A stretch of 64,000 nucleotides of DNA, taken from Stercorarius parasiticus (taxonomy: Eukaryota > Chordata > Aves > Charadriiformes > Stercorariidae). Positions 11,733 to 22,152 of the stretch are shown here, in pieces. Location: contig VWZL01003481.1 in assembly GCA_013396915.1 (NCBI GenBank), positions 1 through 64,000 on the forward strand, given 5' to 3'. Every line of letters starts with the position of its first letter. Positions within the stretch are counted from its first letter, which is position 1. The notes beneath the pieces are model-generated. The model ran no database searches. It was not told where the DNA came from and worked only from the letters and a program-made list of their open reading frames with translations. Made by a program: the position numbers and the translations under genes.

Positions 11733-11904
11733 CTAGCTCCTCCTTATGGCACGTTAGTGTAATATCAGGCAGTACATGAGGCAACACTGGCATCTTAGGT
11801 AACTCCAAAACTCGCCCCAGCACTAATTTGACAGTCTTTGGGGCAGCACGGAGAAAGTTTACTGCATCGGTATGACTCATGTTAGTGACATCAATGTCAT
11901 TAAC
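11733..11904 (-). CDS. PTPN13: PTPN13 exon w28: end of PDZ4, start of PDZ5
   Basis: Encodes VNDIDVTNMSHTDAVNFLRA, APKTVKLVLGRVLELPKMPV and LPHVLPDITLTCHKEELG. The first half is the C-terminal helix and strand of PDZ4 and the second half is the short PDZ4-PDZ5 connector and the first strand of PDZ5. Acceptor TTTCGCAG, donor GTAACA, 172 bases. Only a 105-base intron separates it from w29. Confidence 0.96.
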
Positions 11905-12423
11905 CTGCGAAAATAAAAGCAAGAGATCCCCCTTGTTAGGTTCCAAGTAAAACAGTTAGCATTACTGCAGAAACATTTACTACTGTTCCTATTGCTGACA
12001 TTTGACATTGAAGGACAAAACAAGAGATGCTTTATCGACAGCAGTTGCAGTTCATCACACTTACCCAAGGAGACAGAACACATAAACATAACTGAACTTT
12101 TGCAAGTGAAGAAACAAGTTTACAGCCCAAAGGTCAAAATATTAAACAATCTGAAGAGGTACATTGTTTTACTGTTCCTATTTAAAAAATTAGAATGCTG
12201 TAACAGCATAGGCCAACACCTGAAAGTCTGACTCACAACCCAATCTAATTTGACTTTTATTTGCCTAACTTTATTAAGGTTTAATAGTATTCAGCAGTGC
12301 TTCAGTGTCCTGATCTAGCAATGGCTCACACAAATGCTCCGTGCAATGCACTTTGTCACTATTGCTTGGAGTCCCCGTAAGCCTAAATGTAAGTTTTCCA
12401 TCGGTCAGAAACAAATACTATAA

Positions 12424-13190
12424 GGGACAGGATGCCATCCAGAGGGACCTGGACAAGCTTGAGAAATGGGCCTGTGTGAAGCTCATGAGGTTCAACAAGG
12501 CCAAGTGCAGGGTCCTGCACGTGGGTTGGGGCAACCCCAGGTATCAATACAGGCTGGGGAACAAAGGAATTGAGAGCAGCCTTGCCGAGAAGGACTTGAG
12601 GGTATTTGGTGGATGAAAAGCCGGACATGAGCCGGCAATGTGCGCTCGCAGCCCAGGAAGCCAACCATATCCTGACCTTGCATCAAAAGAAGTGTGGCCA
12701 GCAGCTCAAGGGAGGTGATTCTGCCCCTCTACTCCGCTCCGGTGAGACCCCACCAGACCTGCTGGAGCGAGTCCAGAGGAGGGCCACAACTCTCCTATAA
12801 GGATAGCTGACAGAGTTGGGACTATTTAGCCTGGAGAACAGAAAGCTCTGGGGAGACATTATTGTGGCCTTTCAGTACTTAAACGGGACTTAAAAGAAAG
12901 ATGGGGACAAGGTTTTTAGAAGGGCCTGGTGCGATAGGACAAGGGGTAATGGTTTAAAACTAAAAGAGAGAAGGTTTAGACTAGATATAAGGAAGACATT
13001 TTTTACAATGGGGGTGGTGAAGCAATGGAACAGGTTGCTCAGAGAGGTGGTAGATGCCCCATCCTTGGAAAAATTCAAGGTCAGGTTGGGCAGGGCACTG
13101 AGCAACCTGATCTAGTTGAAGATGTCCCTGCTCACTGCAGGGTGGCTTTAGAGGTCCCTTCCAACCCAAACCATTTTATGATTCTACAAC
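12424..13190 (+). mobile_element. CR1 LINE, 5'-truncated and decayed 3' fragment
   Basis: Starts with GGATGCCATCCAGAGGGACC, which aligns with about position 142 of the CR1 copy at the left edge, and keeps [20 protein letters not shown] and YQYRLG. The frame breaks repeatedly after position 12610, with internal deletions around 12755-12800. It ends with CCCTTCCAACCCAAACCATT then TTATGATTCTAC, the CR1 3' terminal octamers. It sits in the intron between w27 and w28, antisense to the gene. I see no clear target-site duplication. Confidence 0.92.
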
Positions 13191-13614
13191 AAACATCTGT
13201 ACTACGTGGTATGTACCTGGTAAACTCTTCTACAGCAAATCTCTTAAAATTTATTTCCTAACAATATGCTAGACATAGATGTATTTGACCAACGACTCCT
13301 TCACATATCTGAGCAATCATCTTATTTAATCAATGAATGCTTTTCTCTTTAAACCGTTTTTTGCCATCATGAACAGTTGTTGCACACATGCTTAGCTGTG
13401 AGACATACCATGAGTTCCTTCAGCAATCTTCTCACATGCTTTTATACTTGTATTTCTTTAGTCTGAATGCTACCAAATTATACCTCTTGAAGGCGCATGG
13501 CTTTGTTCCTTAACCACATTTATTTTGTCTCACAATAGAGTTCACTTTTTTTTTTTTGACTCAAAGTTGTCCTTTTCATGTAATCCCTGTATCTGAAAAC
13601 ATTAATTCTCTCAC

Positions 13615-13773
13615 TTTTATCAGTCGGTCTCCAGGTCGTAGTCTCCCATCACTTTTGGCAGGATCCTGAACAATGTCATGAATGTAGCAGCCAACGCTAT
13701 CGTTACCTTTGGTCACCGTAAAACCCAGACTGCCCTTTTCTGACTTTGTCATAGTGACTTGGAGCTCTACTTC
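13615..13773 (-). CDS. PTPN13: PTPN13 exon w27: PDZ4 first part
   Basis: Encodes EVELQVTMTKSEKGSLGFTV, TKGNDSVGCYIHDIVQDPAK and SDGRLRPGDRLIK. SLGFTV is the carboxylate-binding loop and RPGDRLIKVN is the conserved PDZ turn, completed by w28. Acceptor CCCCTAG, donor GTGAGA, 159 bases, phase 0 at both ends. Confidence 0.96.
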
Positions 13774-15101
13774 CTAGGGGAAGAAAATAGCACTTTACAA
13801 AACAGACAAACAGAAGTAACTTGAATGCTTTACTGAATTTAAGACAGTTAGACATAGACAACTGATTTACCTATTGGTTTAAGTGGAATGCAAGCATGGA
13901 CAGTACCAATACATGTCTTAGCAGGCTCAGTTTAGCTGCTTGAAGTACCTCAAATTCAGACACACTACTGTTTCGTGTGGAGCTAAGCTTGGGCCAAAGG
14001 CTTATGATCTAAACAAAATTGTGAAGGCACACACCAGAACTGACACCTTATTTTACCCTCAACTAGCTGCCACACATAAAAAAAGGCTCAGTATTTTTCA
14101 GATAAGACAACAATCAGGAATTATTCAACTGATGAAAACAGGTGAGTATCTTCCTACAGTGAGATACAACACTATAGCTGATCTTGGAACAGAACACATG
14201 GACATGTTTACTACTTTAATTCGCATAAATTTTGATTTGAAAGATACACATCTGCCTCATTTGCACAGAAACTCACAGAGCACAAGGAAGGTTTGAGAAA
14301 AATTTCTGAAGAAGAGACTAAGAAAAGGACAGTTTATTTCTTCTCAAACCGGAGTATGGGCTAGAACAGCTTTGTAACCTGAAAGACCCTCACAATTGAG
14401 ACATATCAACGCTCAATTTTCTTTTTTTTTTTTTTCCGATCTGTGACGATATGGAAGCAGAAGTCCCTTCTGATCCACAACACATTTCTGGGGTGGCAAG
14501 AACCTATATCAGAGAAGTCTCAAAAATACGCTGCATTTTACAGCAGCACAGAAAGTCTTTGGTATTCACAGATATAAACGCAGCAAAGAACAGGGCCTCC
14601 TAATGTCCCTACTGCCCTGATTTATCCTCTGATCTCTGAGCAACCACACAGAAAATTAACAGGGCAGAAGCAAGGTATCCCCCATTTAAGTTTCCTCTGA
14701 GTATGTGGTTTAGAGGTAGGTAAATATTTAATGCCAAGTTTTCCAGCCTGAAATGACACATGAAATAGACATATACACATCTACCTATGTACACACGGAT
14801 GCCTCCACACTCACAGACGGAAATATATCAAGTCCTCAGGAGCCCAGTCATAAAACGCCTGCAGAGATTTGTATGACCAGCTGCCGTTCACCAGATACAA
14901 ATGGCACATGTACGTGTGCCATTCATAAGGCACACGCCCAGGTTAGCGCAAGTATAACCTACAACTATCCCATTTGTAAATTAATATGCCTAACTTCTAT
15001 CCAGTCACTCCCAACACCGTGGCTAAAACATGTCTAAAACTTCCAGTTTGCCACAACAGTAGGTACATTTATGCTACTGAAAGACAGGAATAGTAAATTA
15101 C
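13774..15101. other. PTPN13 intron w26-w27, 1.3 kb
   Basis: Intron with a poly-T run at about 14421-14436 and a pair of mutually exclusive 7-bp hairpins at 14902-14935 (see findings). No gene is seen. An open frame of 118 codons on the plus strand at 13940-14296 has no recognisable content. Confidence 0.6.
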
Positions 15102-15276
15102 TGGCTCGTATTCTTCAGCATTTTTTTCCAACTGGCTGAGTAATGAATCCATTCCTTCCAGGTGCGGAGTCAGCTCAGAAGGAGAAGTAGCAAAACAGTC
15201 ATTCATTAAAATGGATGTGGTAACATCAGGAACAGTTCTACAGGTTGGGATCAATGGCAAATCCAGTGGCAGATTA
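15102..15276 (-). CDS. PTPN13: PTPN13 exon w26: linker before PDZ4
   Basis: Encodes NLPLDLPLIPTCRTVPDVTT, SILMNDCFATSPSELTPHLE and GMDSLLSQLEKNAEEYEP. It corresponds in position to the mammalian segment ending in DLENHLEDFELE just before PDZ4, with low identity. Acceptor TCTGTAG, donor GTAATT, 175 bases, phase 2 in and phase 0 out. Confidence 0.88.
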
Positions 15277-15471
15277 CTACAGATAAATAAGCAAAAAACA
15301 AGGATCAGCTGGTACAACGTGGCTGTCAATCATAAATTAATATATGGACCAATATTGACTTAATGCAGATCTAAAAAGCAAAACAAAAACAGTATTTCTA
15401 TGAATTGGTCCAATAAACTAGTTTTGTAAACACCTTCTGCAATACTACAAGAATCACAATAAACAGCATAC

Positions 15472-15833
15472 CTGTCCTCAAGCTCTGACGTGCTAGGAGC
15501 CTCTTGATCAGAATATAAGATGGTGCGAACAGCCTGCTCCTGACCACCCTGTCCCTCATACTGACTATGTGCCTGCGTCATAGCTTCATCTGAAGTTTGG
15601 TGTAGCGCAGAACTCCAGCCAAGGCCCACATCTGCTGGTGAGTCTGTCACCTCCTCATCACCGCTCCTGCTGCTGTCACTGTAGCTGTCTCTTCTAGAGG
15701 GAGATTTTAGCCTTTTCATGCTCAGATCAGTAGTTTCATTTTCATCTGAGCTGTTGCCTTGCTCTGCATTTGATGGACCAGAAACTTCTATGCTGACATC
15801 CGGAAATACTTGTTGGGGTGAATGGATGGGAGT
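15472..15833 (-). CDS. PTPN13: PTPN13 exon w25: Ser/Asp-rich linker after PDZ3
   Basis: Encodes TPIHSPQQVFPDVSIEVSGP, SDENETTDLSMKRLKSPSRR, DSYSDSSRSGDEEVTDSP, WSSALHQT and ends SELED. The blocks SDENE, SPSRRDSYSDSS and WSSALHQT match mammalian PTPN13 directly. Many Ser residues sit next to acidic residues, as expected of an unstructured linker that could be phosphorylated. Acceptor CTCTGTAG, donor GTATGC, 362 bases. Confidence 0.96.
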
Positions 15834-17312
15834 CTACAGAGAACAAGGACATTTAATTCATCAAACTCCAGTTTTGATGACAAAAGAAAGTTGCAAAGAC
15901 TGCATAAAATTACCAAGAGCAATTAGTCAGTGGCTCCTTCCATTTAAGTGTTGCCTCAACTGTGTAAACATATCATAGCACAGTTTCACCAAGTTCAACA
16001 CAACTTGGCCAAGACAAAGTGTGCAAAAAAACTTTGAAACATATACTGCTGAAGAACTGCAAATTCATCTAATAAAAACAAATATACTCTTGGCTTTAGC
16101 CTCGGAGAGCCTTTAAGCTCTCAGATGCCTTTAAGCTATGCTCAGCAGTCATCTAGGCAATTACCATGAAATGGCTTCCAACCAAAACACGTTGCTGATG
16201 CTTACAGTGCAACTGAAGTCAAATTAATCTCATGCAAGATGGAAACAGGGAAGCTTTAAAGGAAAAAGCTACATAATACACTAGAAAAACTATGATAGTT
16301 TACACCAAATGGAGACTCTTCAGCCAACTCCCATGAGAATGAAGAACAGTTTTGCCAATAATCACATATTCCCAAGAATGATCTCAGCTAGCAGACACAT
16401 GAAGTTTAAAAGCTTCATTTATGCTTTTATGGCCAAATTCTTGTGTTCATGAACACAGTGATCTGTGATAACGTTATAAACAAAAATTGTTATTTGTTTA
16501 TTGGTTTTTTCCTCTTCTTTCAATATAGGCACTGTTTCATTAAATTTATTACATACTATAAACAGGTTAATTACAGGACTAGTTATTTATATTATTAGTT
16601 TGTTCAGCTGCTTATCTCTTACTCTAATTTTAACTTCACTTAAATTTGTATTTGTACATTTACATTTCTGTCAGACTTGAATGTTTTTTATTGTTTGAAA
16701 ATGATATTAAAAATAACTGAAATTGAAGACTTGTCTCTGTTAGTTTCGCACTTTCCTGTATTATGGAATAATACCTCTACATTCTCTTTTGCTGAAACGC
16801 ATTTAATTTCCACTTCTTCCAAGTATCCTAAAATGGCCTTTTGTTCTTTCAATTTACTTATTGGAGCATTTTAAAAATATTCTTTGTGACACCTCTAATT
16901 TCCAGTATGTAAATATGGCAATCTTTTCCCTGCTTTTACGTGCATCAAAACCAGCCCAATTGGTGTTTTGCAAAATATTCTTCACGTACATTACAGAAAT
17001 ATCCAATTTCTATTTGAGATCAACTTCAAACCATTGGGCTACAAAGAAACCCCGCCACAATGTAATAAGCCGATTTTCAATGTCTTAAGCCATAAAGAGG
17101 AGGGAAAAAAAAATAATCATTAAAGCCCTGCATTCTTTTCACATTTCCATAAAAGGCTTAGTACACTCCTGAGGGATTTACTGTAAGAATCACGTTTCTG
17201 TGAGCACCCTCCCCATCTTTCCATCTGCATCTTGCATTTAACTAACCAGATTGAAATAAGTGCACCTTCAAAGAGCAATTAAAAAGAAAAATCATATGCC
17301 ATACTTCCTTAC
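15834..17312. other. PTPN13 intron w24-w25, 1.5 kb
   Basis: AT-rich intron, notably T-rich on the plus strand from 16490 to 16870. I see no repeat family that I can name and no gene. Confidence 0.6.
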
Positions 17313-17411
17313 CAACAAAGAAGGATCGATGTCTGGTAGTATACCAGATGGTGGCCGACAAAGGAGAAGAGAGACTTCTGGAGATGTTCCCCTCAGAGCA
17401 GAGATGACTTC
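17313..17411 (-). CDS. PTPN13: PTPN13 exon w24: end of PDZ3
   Basis: Encodes EVISALRGTSPEVSLLLCRP then PSGILPDIDPSLL: the C-terminal helix and last strand of PDZ3 and the first linker residues. Mammals have EVISALRGTAPEVFLLLCRP. Acceptor GCCATAG, donor GTAAGG, 99 bases, phase 0 at both ends. It is separated from w23 by only 89 bases of intron. Confidence 0.96.
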
Positions 17412-17500
17412 CTATGGCCACAGAAAGATTCATTATTAGATGCAGGCCCCCCAAGACTTGCAGGACTACCACAGCATGAGTTTCACTCTAAGATACAAAC

Positions 17501-17715
17501 CTGCTGGGATAAACCCTTTAGTGATGCCCCGTTCACTTTCAGAATGACGTCCCCAATTTCTATCTGCCCACTTTCTGCGGCAGGCTGCCCAGGGAAAAGC
17601 TTTTTCACCCTCACAATAGTTGAGCCCAGCTGCTCTGGTGTAAGGTTATCTTCACGGCAGAAACTGAACCCAAGGCCTGAGCTGTTCTTCAACAGCTTCA
17701 CCTCAAATGTGTTCT
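17501..17715 (-). CDS. PTPN13: PTPN13 exon w23: PDZ3 body
   Basis: Encodes ENTFEVKLLKNSSGLGFSFC, REDNLTPEQLGSTIVRVKKL, FPGQPAAESGQIEIGDVILK and VNGASLKGLSQQ. The loop SGLGFSF and the GDVILKVNG turn are classic PDZ features. Acceptor TTTTGCAG, donor GTTTGT (weak at +5), 215 bases. The 878-base intron on the other side (17716-18593) is unremarkable except for a poly-A run near 18342. Confidence 0.97.
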
Positions 17716-18593
17716 CTGCAAAAGAAACAGTAATTTATTATTTCCTACAGCACACTGGCCATGAAAAGAAGTGGCTGGCGCTTTTATTCCTGAACATAAG
17801 CGTTATCTAAAAGATCACTCCAAGTAAAAGAGGACAAAAAGCTGATCATGACTTCTCCGTCTGCTGGCTTGCTCTGACAACGTCCACATAATACAGAAAG
17901 CCAAGGCGTCTCCAAAATACTGTTCCCCCAGGATGTCCATTACGGAGCCTGTTAAAACACAGCGTGACACAACCTTTCTGGCCACTGATCAGGCATCAGT
18001 AAGAGCAGCAACTGGAGTTCCTGGCAGACAGGAGAAATCCCATGCAGGAAGACCAAAGGTATCTGCAGTGGTTTCCCCATCTGGGGAGGCTTCCCTCCAC
18101 TTTCACAGGTCTCTAGCAGGAGAAGCTGAAATATGCCAGCCTCTAGTCAGCCACACAGAACTCCCTTCTCTCTTCATCCAGCTCTTGATGTCTTCTCTCA
18201 CCTAGGCAGGAACAGCAGGACCTACAGAAGTTCTCATTCATGTATGAGTATCTGAACCTCCCCTTTGCACCTGAAACAGTAGCACCCCTTTCACTCCAAC
18301 CTTGCTACAGCCCTGGCCTGCAAGGCTGGTGAAATTAGGGGAAAAAAAAAAAAAGGAACAGTGAGAGAGCAAACAGTTAGTAGTAACTAAACAAATTTAC
18401 TAAGATGTGAAAAGAATTCTTAAAAACAAACGCGACAGTACAAAAAGGAAGAGACTGCATTACATGCAGGGGCTCAGTTCCTAACAGATCCTTCTCCTGT
18501 CTGTCTTTCTGTTCTACAGAAGATTTGAAGAAAAATACTATAAGAACTAATGGATGCTTTGAAAGTTCAGACAATTGTCCTATGTGACCTGAC

Positions 18594-18756
18594 CTGCAGT
18601 GACAAAGCTGTAATCTTTGGCATTTGTAGTTTTTGTCCCTGGTTTCTCCTGTGGCTCACATTGCCCCATCTGATTTGGAGGCGTGCCTTGTGGTGTTACT
18701 GGAGCATGAACATTGGCCACCGAAAGCTGACCTTTTTCCAACAGCAGATGCACCAC
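18594..18756 (-). CDS. PTPN13: PTPN13 exon w22: last strand of PDZ2 and linker
   Basis: Begins with VVHLLLEKGQ, the final strand of PDZ2, then LSVANVHAPVTPQGTPPNQ and a Gln/Lys/Pro-rich linker ending in NAKDYSFVTA, which matches the mammalian VKDYSFVTE before PDZ3. Acceptor CTCTTTAG, donor GTCAGG, 163 bases. Confidence 0.95.
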
Positions 18757-18979
18757 CTAAAGAGATGAAACATTTTCCAGTTAACTAGCAATGGTTATGG
18801 AGATAGCACAGTCTAGAGTACATGTTTCTTTCTAACTTGTCAGGGTCCTAAGTTTTACAGCAGCAAACTTTATAGACACCTCCCTCCCCATACATCCTCC
18901 ATTTGTGTTTTGGATTTAATGTGAGAATAAGGTTGATATCACATATTGTTTTAGTTGGTCCTAAGTAATGCTTACTTTA

Positions 18980-19329
18980 AGTCAAGAACTTTTTTGTCTT
19001 CCCATAGAAGCTGAGAGGGAGCATAGATAGGACAAGCTGGCCAAAGGAATATTCCATACCATAAACATCATGCTCAGTATATAAACAGGGGTTGGCTGGT
19101 GGGCAGGAATCCATTTTTGCTGCTCTGGATGAGCTGGGCAATCAATCATTGAGTGGTGAGCAATTTTGTATATTCTTTTATCATTATTATTATTTTATCT
19201 TCCATTACCATTCTATTAAACCCTCTTTATTTCAATGCACGAGTTTGTGCTTTCCTCCTGGGGGAGGATGAAGGGGAGTGAGTGAACAGCTGCATGGTCC
19301 TAATTGCCAGCTGGGGTTAAACCATGACA
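18980..19329 (+). mobile_element. Endogenous retrovirus LTR, 5'-truncated
   Basis: The 3' end ATTGCCAGCTGGGGTTAAAC then CATGACA is the characteristic terminus of a common bird ERV LTR group. Inside are a promoter-like TATATAAA at 19078-19085, preceded by CCATACCATAAACATCATGC, and a polyadenylation-type ATTAAA at 19215-19220. The region upstream to about 18980 resembles the same LTR but diverges, and the expected TGT start is missing, so the left boundary is approximate. No internal viral genes are present. It sits in the intron between w21 and w22, antisense to PTPN13. Confidence 0.78.
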
Positions 19330-19851
19330 CTGCATCAGGTCTGAATGTGTACATTCACTGCTATTTTCAGGTGTGCAGGTACTTCCACGTATGAAGCAGC
19401 CGCCACAAATAGCACTATTAAAGAGGAGGAAACACCACTGACAGAATCAAGCGCTATCCAAAAAGGCCAAGAGTCAAGTAAGGCTACTGACACAGCATGT
19501 AAATACAGCTGTATATATGGAGGCCCTTATCTCCTCAGTGGTTCAGATTTGGGACCCATCTGAAGCATGTTGCTACAGCTGTTTTCCAACCTGGCCACCT
19601 GGGCTTCCTTCCTAGGAAGCCTGGGGACAAGGAGAAATCAATTCCATCCAGACCTCTCACCCACACACAGAGCCAGAATTTCATTAGGGTCAGCAGTGAG
19701 ACTCAAGGCCCAGGAAGCCAAGAAGTCTAAGAAAGCAAACCTAAAGGAACTGGGACATGGGGGAGAATTCCAGTCTTCAGGTTCCTTTACCCCTTTTCGC
19801 TCATGAAGATCTGGTTTACTACAGACAGGAGTAGAACCAGCAGCCACTTAC

Positions 19852-19937
19852 CTGCCCAGTGTTTCTCAGCGTTTCAACAGCTTGTTTATGGGTAGCACCT
19901 TCCAAACTAATGCCATTGACGGAGAGCACACGGTCAC
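19852..19937 (-). CDS. PTPN13: PTPN13 exon w21: PDZ2 helix exon
   Basis: Encodes GDRVLSVNGISLEGATHKQA and VETLRNTGQ, the conserved turn and the alpha-B helix whose first His (in THKQA) contacts the ligand in class I PDZ domains. Acceptor TTCGTAG, donor GTAAGT, 86 bases, phase 1 in and phase 0 out. Confidence 0.97.
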
Positions 19938-20105
19938 CTACGAATGATTGATTAATAATTTAAGAAAAAGTAGGCAGAACATCATCTATAAAACATCTAT
20001 GAGGCACAGAAAGCTTCAAATCGCAGCTAACAATGACAGTTACTGAAGTAAATTCTCCTTCCCCTCCACACTCTGAGTCAAGAAGAGAACCTTGCAACTA
20101 AACTA

Positions 20106-20163
20106 TATGGTTGGACTCAATGATATTAAAGGTATTTTCCAACCTAAATGATTTTATGATTCC
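20106..20163 (+). repeat. CR1 3'-end scrap
   Basis: GGTTGGACTCAATGATATTA followed by AAGGTATTTTCCAACC and ATTTTATGATTCC matches the last ~55 bases of CR1 elements with several changes. Lies in intron w20-w21 on the plus strand. Confidence 0.82.
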
Positions 20164-20760
20164 ATGGAGTAACCCCATGTCAAAGCTATTTGATGTCAAA
20201 CCATCAAAATGATAGCCTGCCACAAAGCTCTGACTCTTTATTAAAGACAAACCTTAGTCTACAGGGGGAATTCTCACTTCAGTAAAGAATGTGGCCTGGC
20301 TTACAAACAAGAAAAGCCGTAATAACTACAGTGATTTTCTGTATTGGCCCAGCATGCCAAGCAAGAAGGCTACAAATAATACAAAGGCCTCTCTCTCCAT
20401 GGCTGGAACAGAGACGTATTCTCCATTAACACAGGCTGCATTAGAAAAAAAATATAAAAATCCTGCAGCCTACCTCCTATTTTTCCCCTCCCCAGTCTCA
20501 GCAGTTTTCTGTTGGTTCTGCAGTTGCTCTACACTTTTTTTTCAATCTTCACCTGCAGAATTAGCCATCAAGGCAATATTTAAAAAGACAACTGCAAATG
20601 CAGTAGCCTGGAAAAACAGCTCTTCCCAGTGAAAAAGGTACAATGAAAGGAGGCAAACAGAGTTTCTAGCTTCTAGGTCACATAGTATTGTCAACTCCAC
20701 TACAGACAGTTATCTACCCTTTTTTCACATTGAGTCCCAACTGAAAGACTGAAATACTAC

Positions 20761-20854
20761 CTTTTTCTATTCTGCCATCTGCTTCAGCTGCTCCCTTAGG
20801 AATAATCGCTTTCACATAAATACCACCATGCCTTATGCTAGTATTTACACCGCC
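20761..20854 (-). CDS. PTPN13: PTPN13 exon w20: PDZ2 core strands
   Basis: Encodes GGVNTSIRHGGIYVKAIIPK then GAAEADGRIEK, almost identical to mammalian PDZ2 (GGVNTSVRHGGIYVKAVIPQ). Acceptor CACTTAG, donor GTAGTA, 94 bases, phase 0 in and phase 1 out. Confidence 0.97.
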
Positions 20855-21380
20855 CTAAGTGGAAAGCAAAAACAGGATTTGTTAGTCTTTTTGCAGTTAG
20901 AATACTTAGTAATTAAACACAATGTCACACAAGGAAAACTGTACTCAGGAAGCACTTGGGCTACTGGCATGTAAAAAGAACAGCCAAATTATTAAAACCA
21001 AAATGTTACACAAAGCGTGTTTTCACAGTCATGCAGTTTATTACAAACGAAGTTGGAGTGGGAAGACTGTAAAAACACAGTGCATCACAATGCAAATGCA
21101 CCCAAAACAAAAAAAATGTCCTTCAGCAGAAACATGTGTGCATTATGCTGAACTTTACATGCTTGCATGTATATCAAAGCTCAGAGATGTGTGAGAACAT
21201 AGCATGCCAAAGCAGAAGATGCATATCCATGCAGTGTCCTACTCCAATACACCCTCTCTGACGTTACAGGAAACTAAGGAGTGCTGCTTTCTCTCGGCTC
21301 ATATAAGTTCATAGGTCTAAGTTGAAAAAATCTGCTCAAGCTCAAACGGCATTGTCTTTGGAGGGCCTTAGCCTTTCATC

Positions 21381-21427
21381 TGGACTAGATGATCTTAAAG
21401 GTCCCTTCCAACTTAGACGATTCTGCA
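21381..21427 (+). repeat. CR1 3'-end scrap
   Basis: TGGACTAGATGATCTTAAAG then GTCCCTTCCAACTTAGACGA and TTCTGC is the terminal CR1 stem plus the first octamer. Plus strand, intron w19-w20. The rest of that intron (20855-22008) holds nothing I can name. Confidence 0.85.
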
Positions 21428-22008
21428 GTATGGCAGGCCCTAAACATAAACTACCTTCAAAATTTTATATCACGAAGAGAAATTAGTCCATTAAAAATAC
21501 ATTTTTGTCTCGTTTTGCAAGAAAGCAGTGTCAGCCAGGTCTTATTTGGATTTAAGTAGTTTTTTGCTTTCTGCCTTTTATCCAGTAGAGGGGGAACACT
21601 GAACATGATATATATGTGCGGAGGTGCATAGATACTCAAGTAACACTACTGCCTCCACTGCCTAAAATGCCAGTAAGGGAAGGTCTTACTTCTCCCCTTG
21701 TAAATTTGCCACATTATTAGGTAGCAAGGGACAAAGACCATCCTGCTTTTTATACTCACAAAAGCGGCATCTGTGATAAAATTCTATAAGGACTTTGAGG
21801 CTCCACCATAAACCAACAAGAGTTACTTAAAGGGCAGATGATAAGAAAAGGGATATAAAGTAAGTATACTTTTCAGCTTTGGTAAGATTAATCACACATC
21901 TGTAAAACTATATAATTAACAGTGACTCCAGAAAATATTTTGCTTCCTTGTAATTTAGCAATTTAATGGGTTGCTGGGAGTAGAGAAAAAGAGAAAACAT
22001 CTAAAAAC

Positions 22009-22024
22009 CTTGTCAAACAGTACC
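22009..22024 (-). promoter_or_regulatory. PTPN13: Competing 5' splice sites in the PDZ2 loop
   Basis: Exon w19 has two in-frame donors 15 bases apart: ACG followed by GTACTG (exon ending at 22024) and AAG followed by GTTTTT (exon ending at 22009). The optional piece encodes VLFDK. In mammals PTPN13 makes two PDZ2 forms that differ by exactly these five residues, so the choice appears conserved here. Which donor dominates in this species cannot be told from DNA alone. Confidence 0.85.
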
Positions 22025-22152
22025 GTGACACTTATTCCCAAGCCGTTATCTTTTTTGGCTAGTTCAACCTCAAAGATATCTCCAGGTTTAAGAAGTGTTG
22101 CAGTAACCTTTTTAGAATTCATTTTGTTTGCTGTATTTGCTGAGGAAGATTC
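22009..22152 (-). CDS. PTPN13: PTPN13 exon w19: start of PDZ2, long splice form
   Basis: Encodes ESSSANTANKMNSKKVTATL, LKPGDIFEVELAKKDNGLGI and SVTVLFDK. KPGDIFEVELAK begins PDZ2 and GLGISV is its carboxylate-binding loop; mammals have SLGISV. Acceptor AATAAAG. The 3' boundary at 22009 uses the weak donor GTTTTT and includes VLFDK; a second donor lies 15 bases earlier (separate entry). Phase 0 at both ends in either form. Confidence 0.95.
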
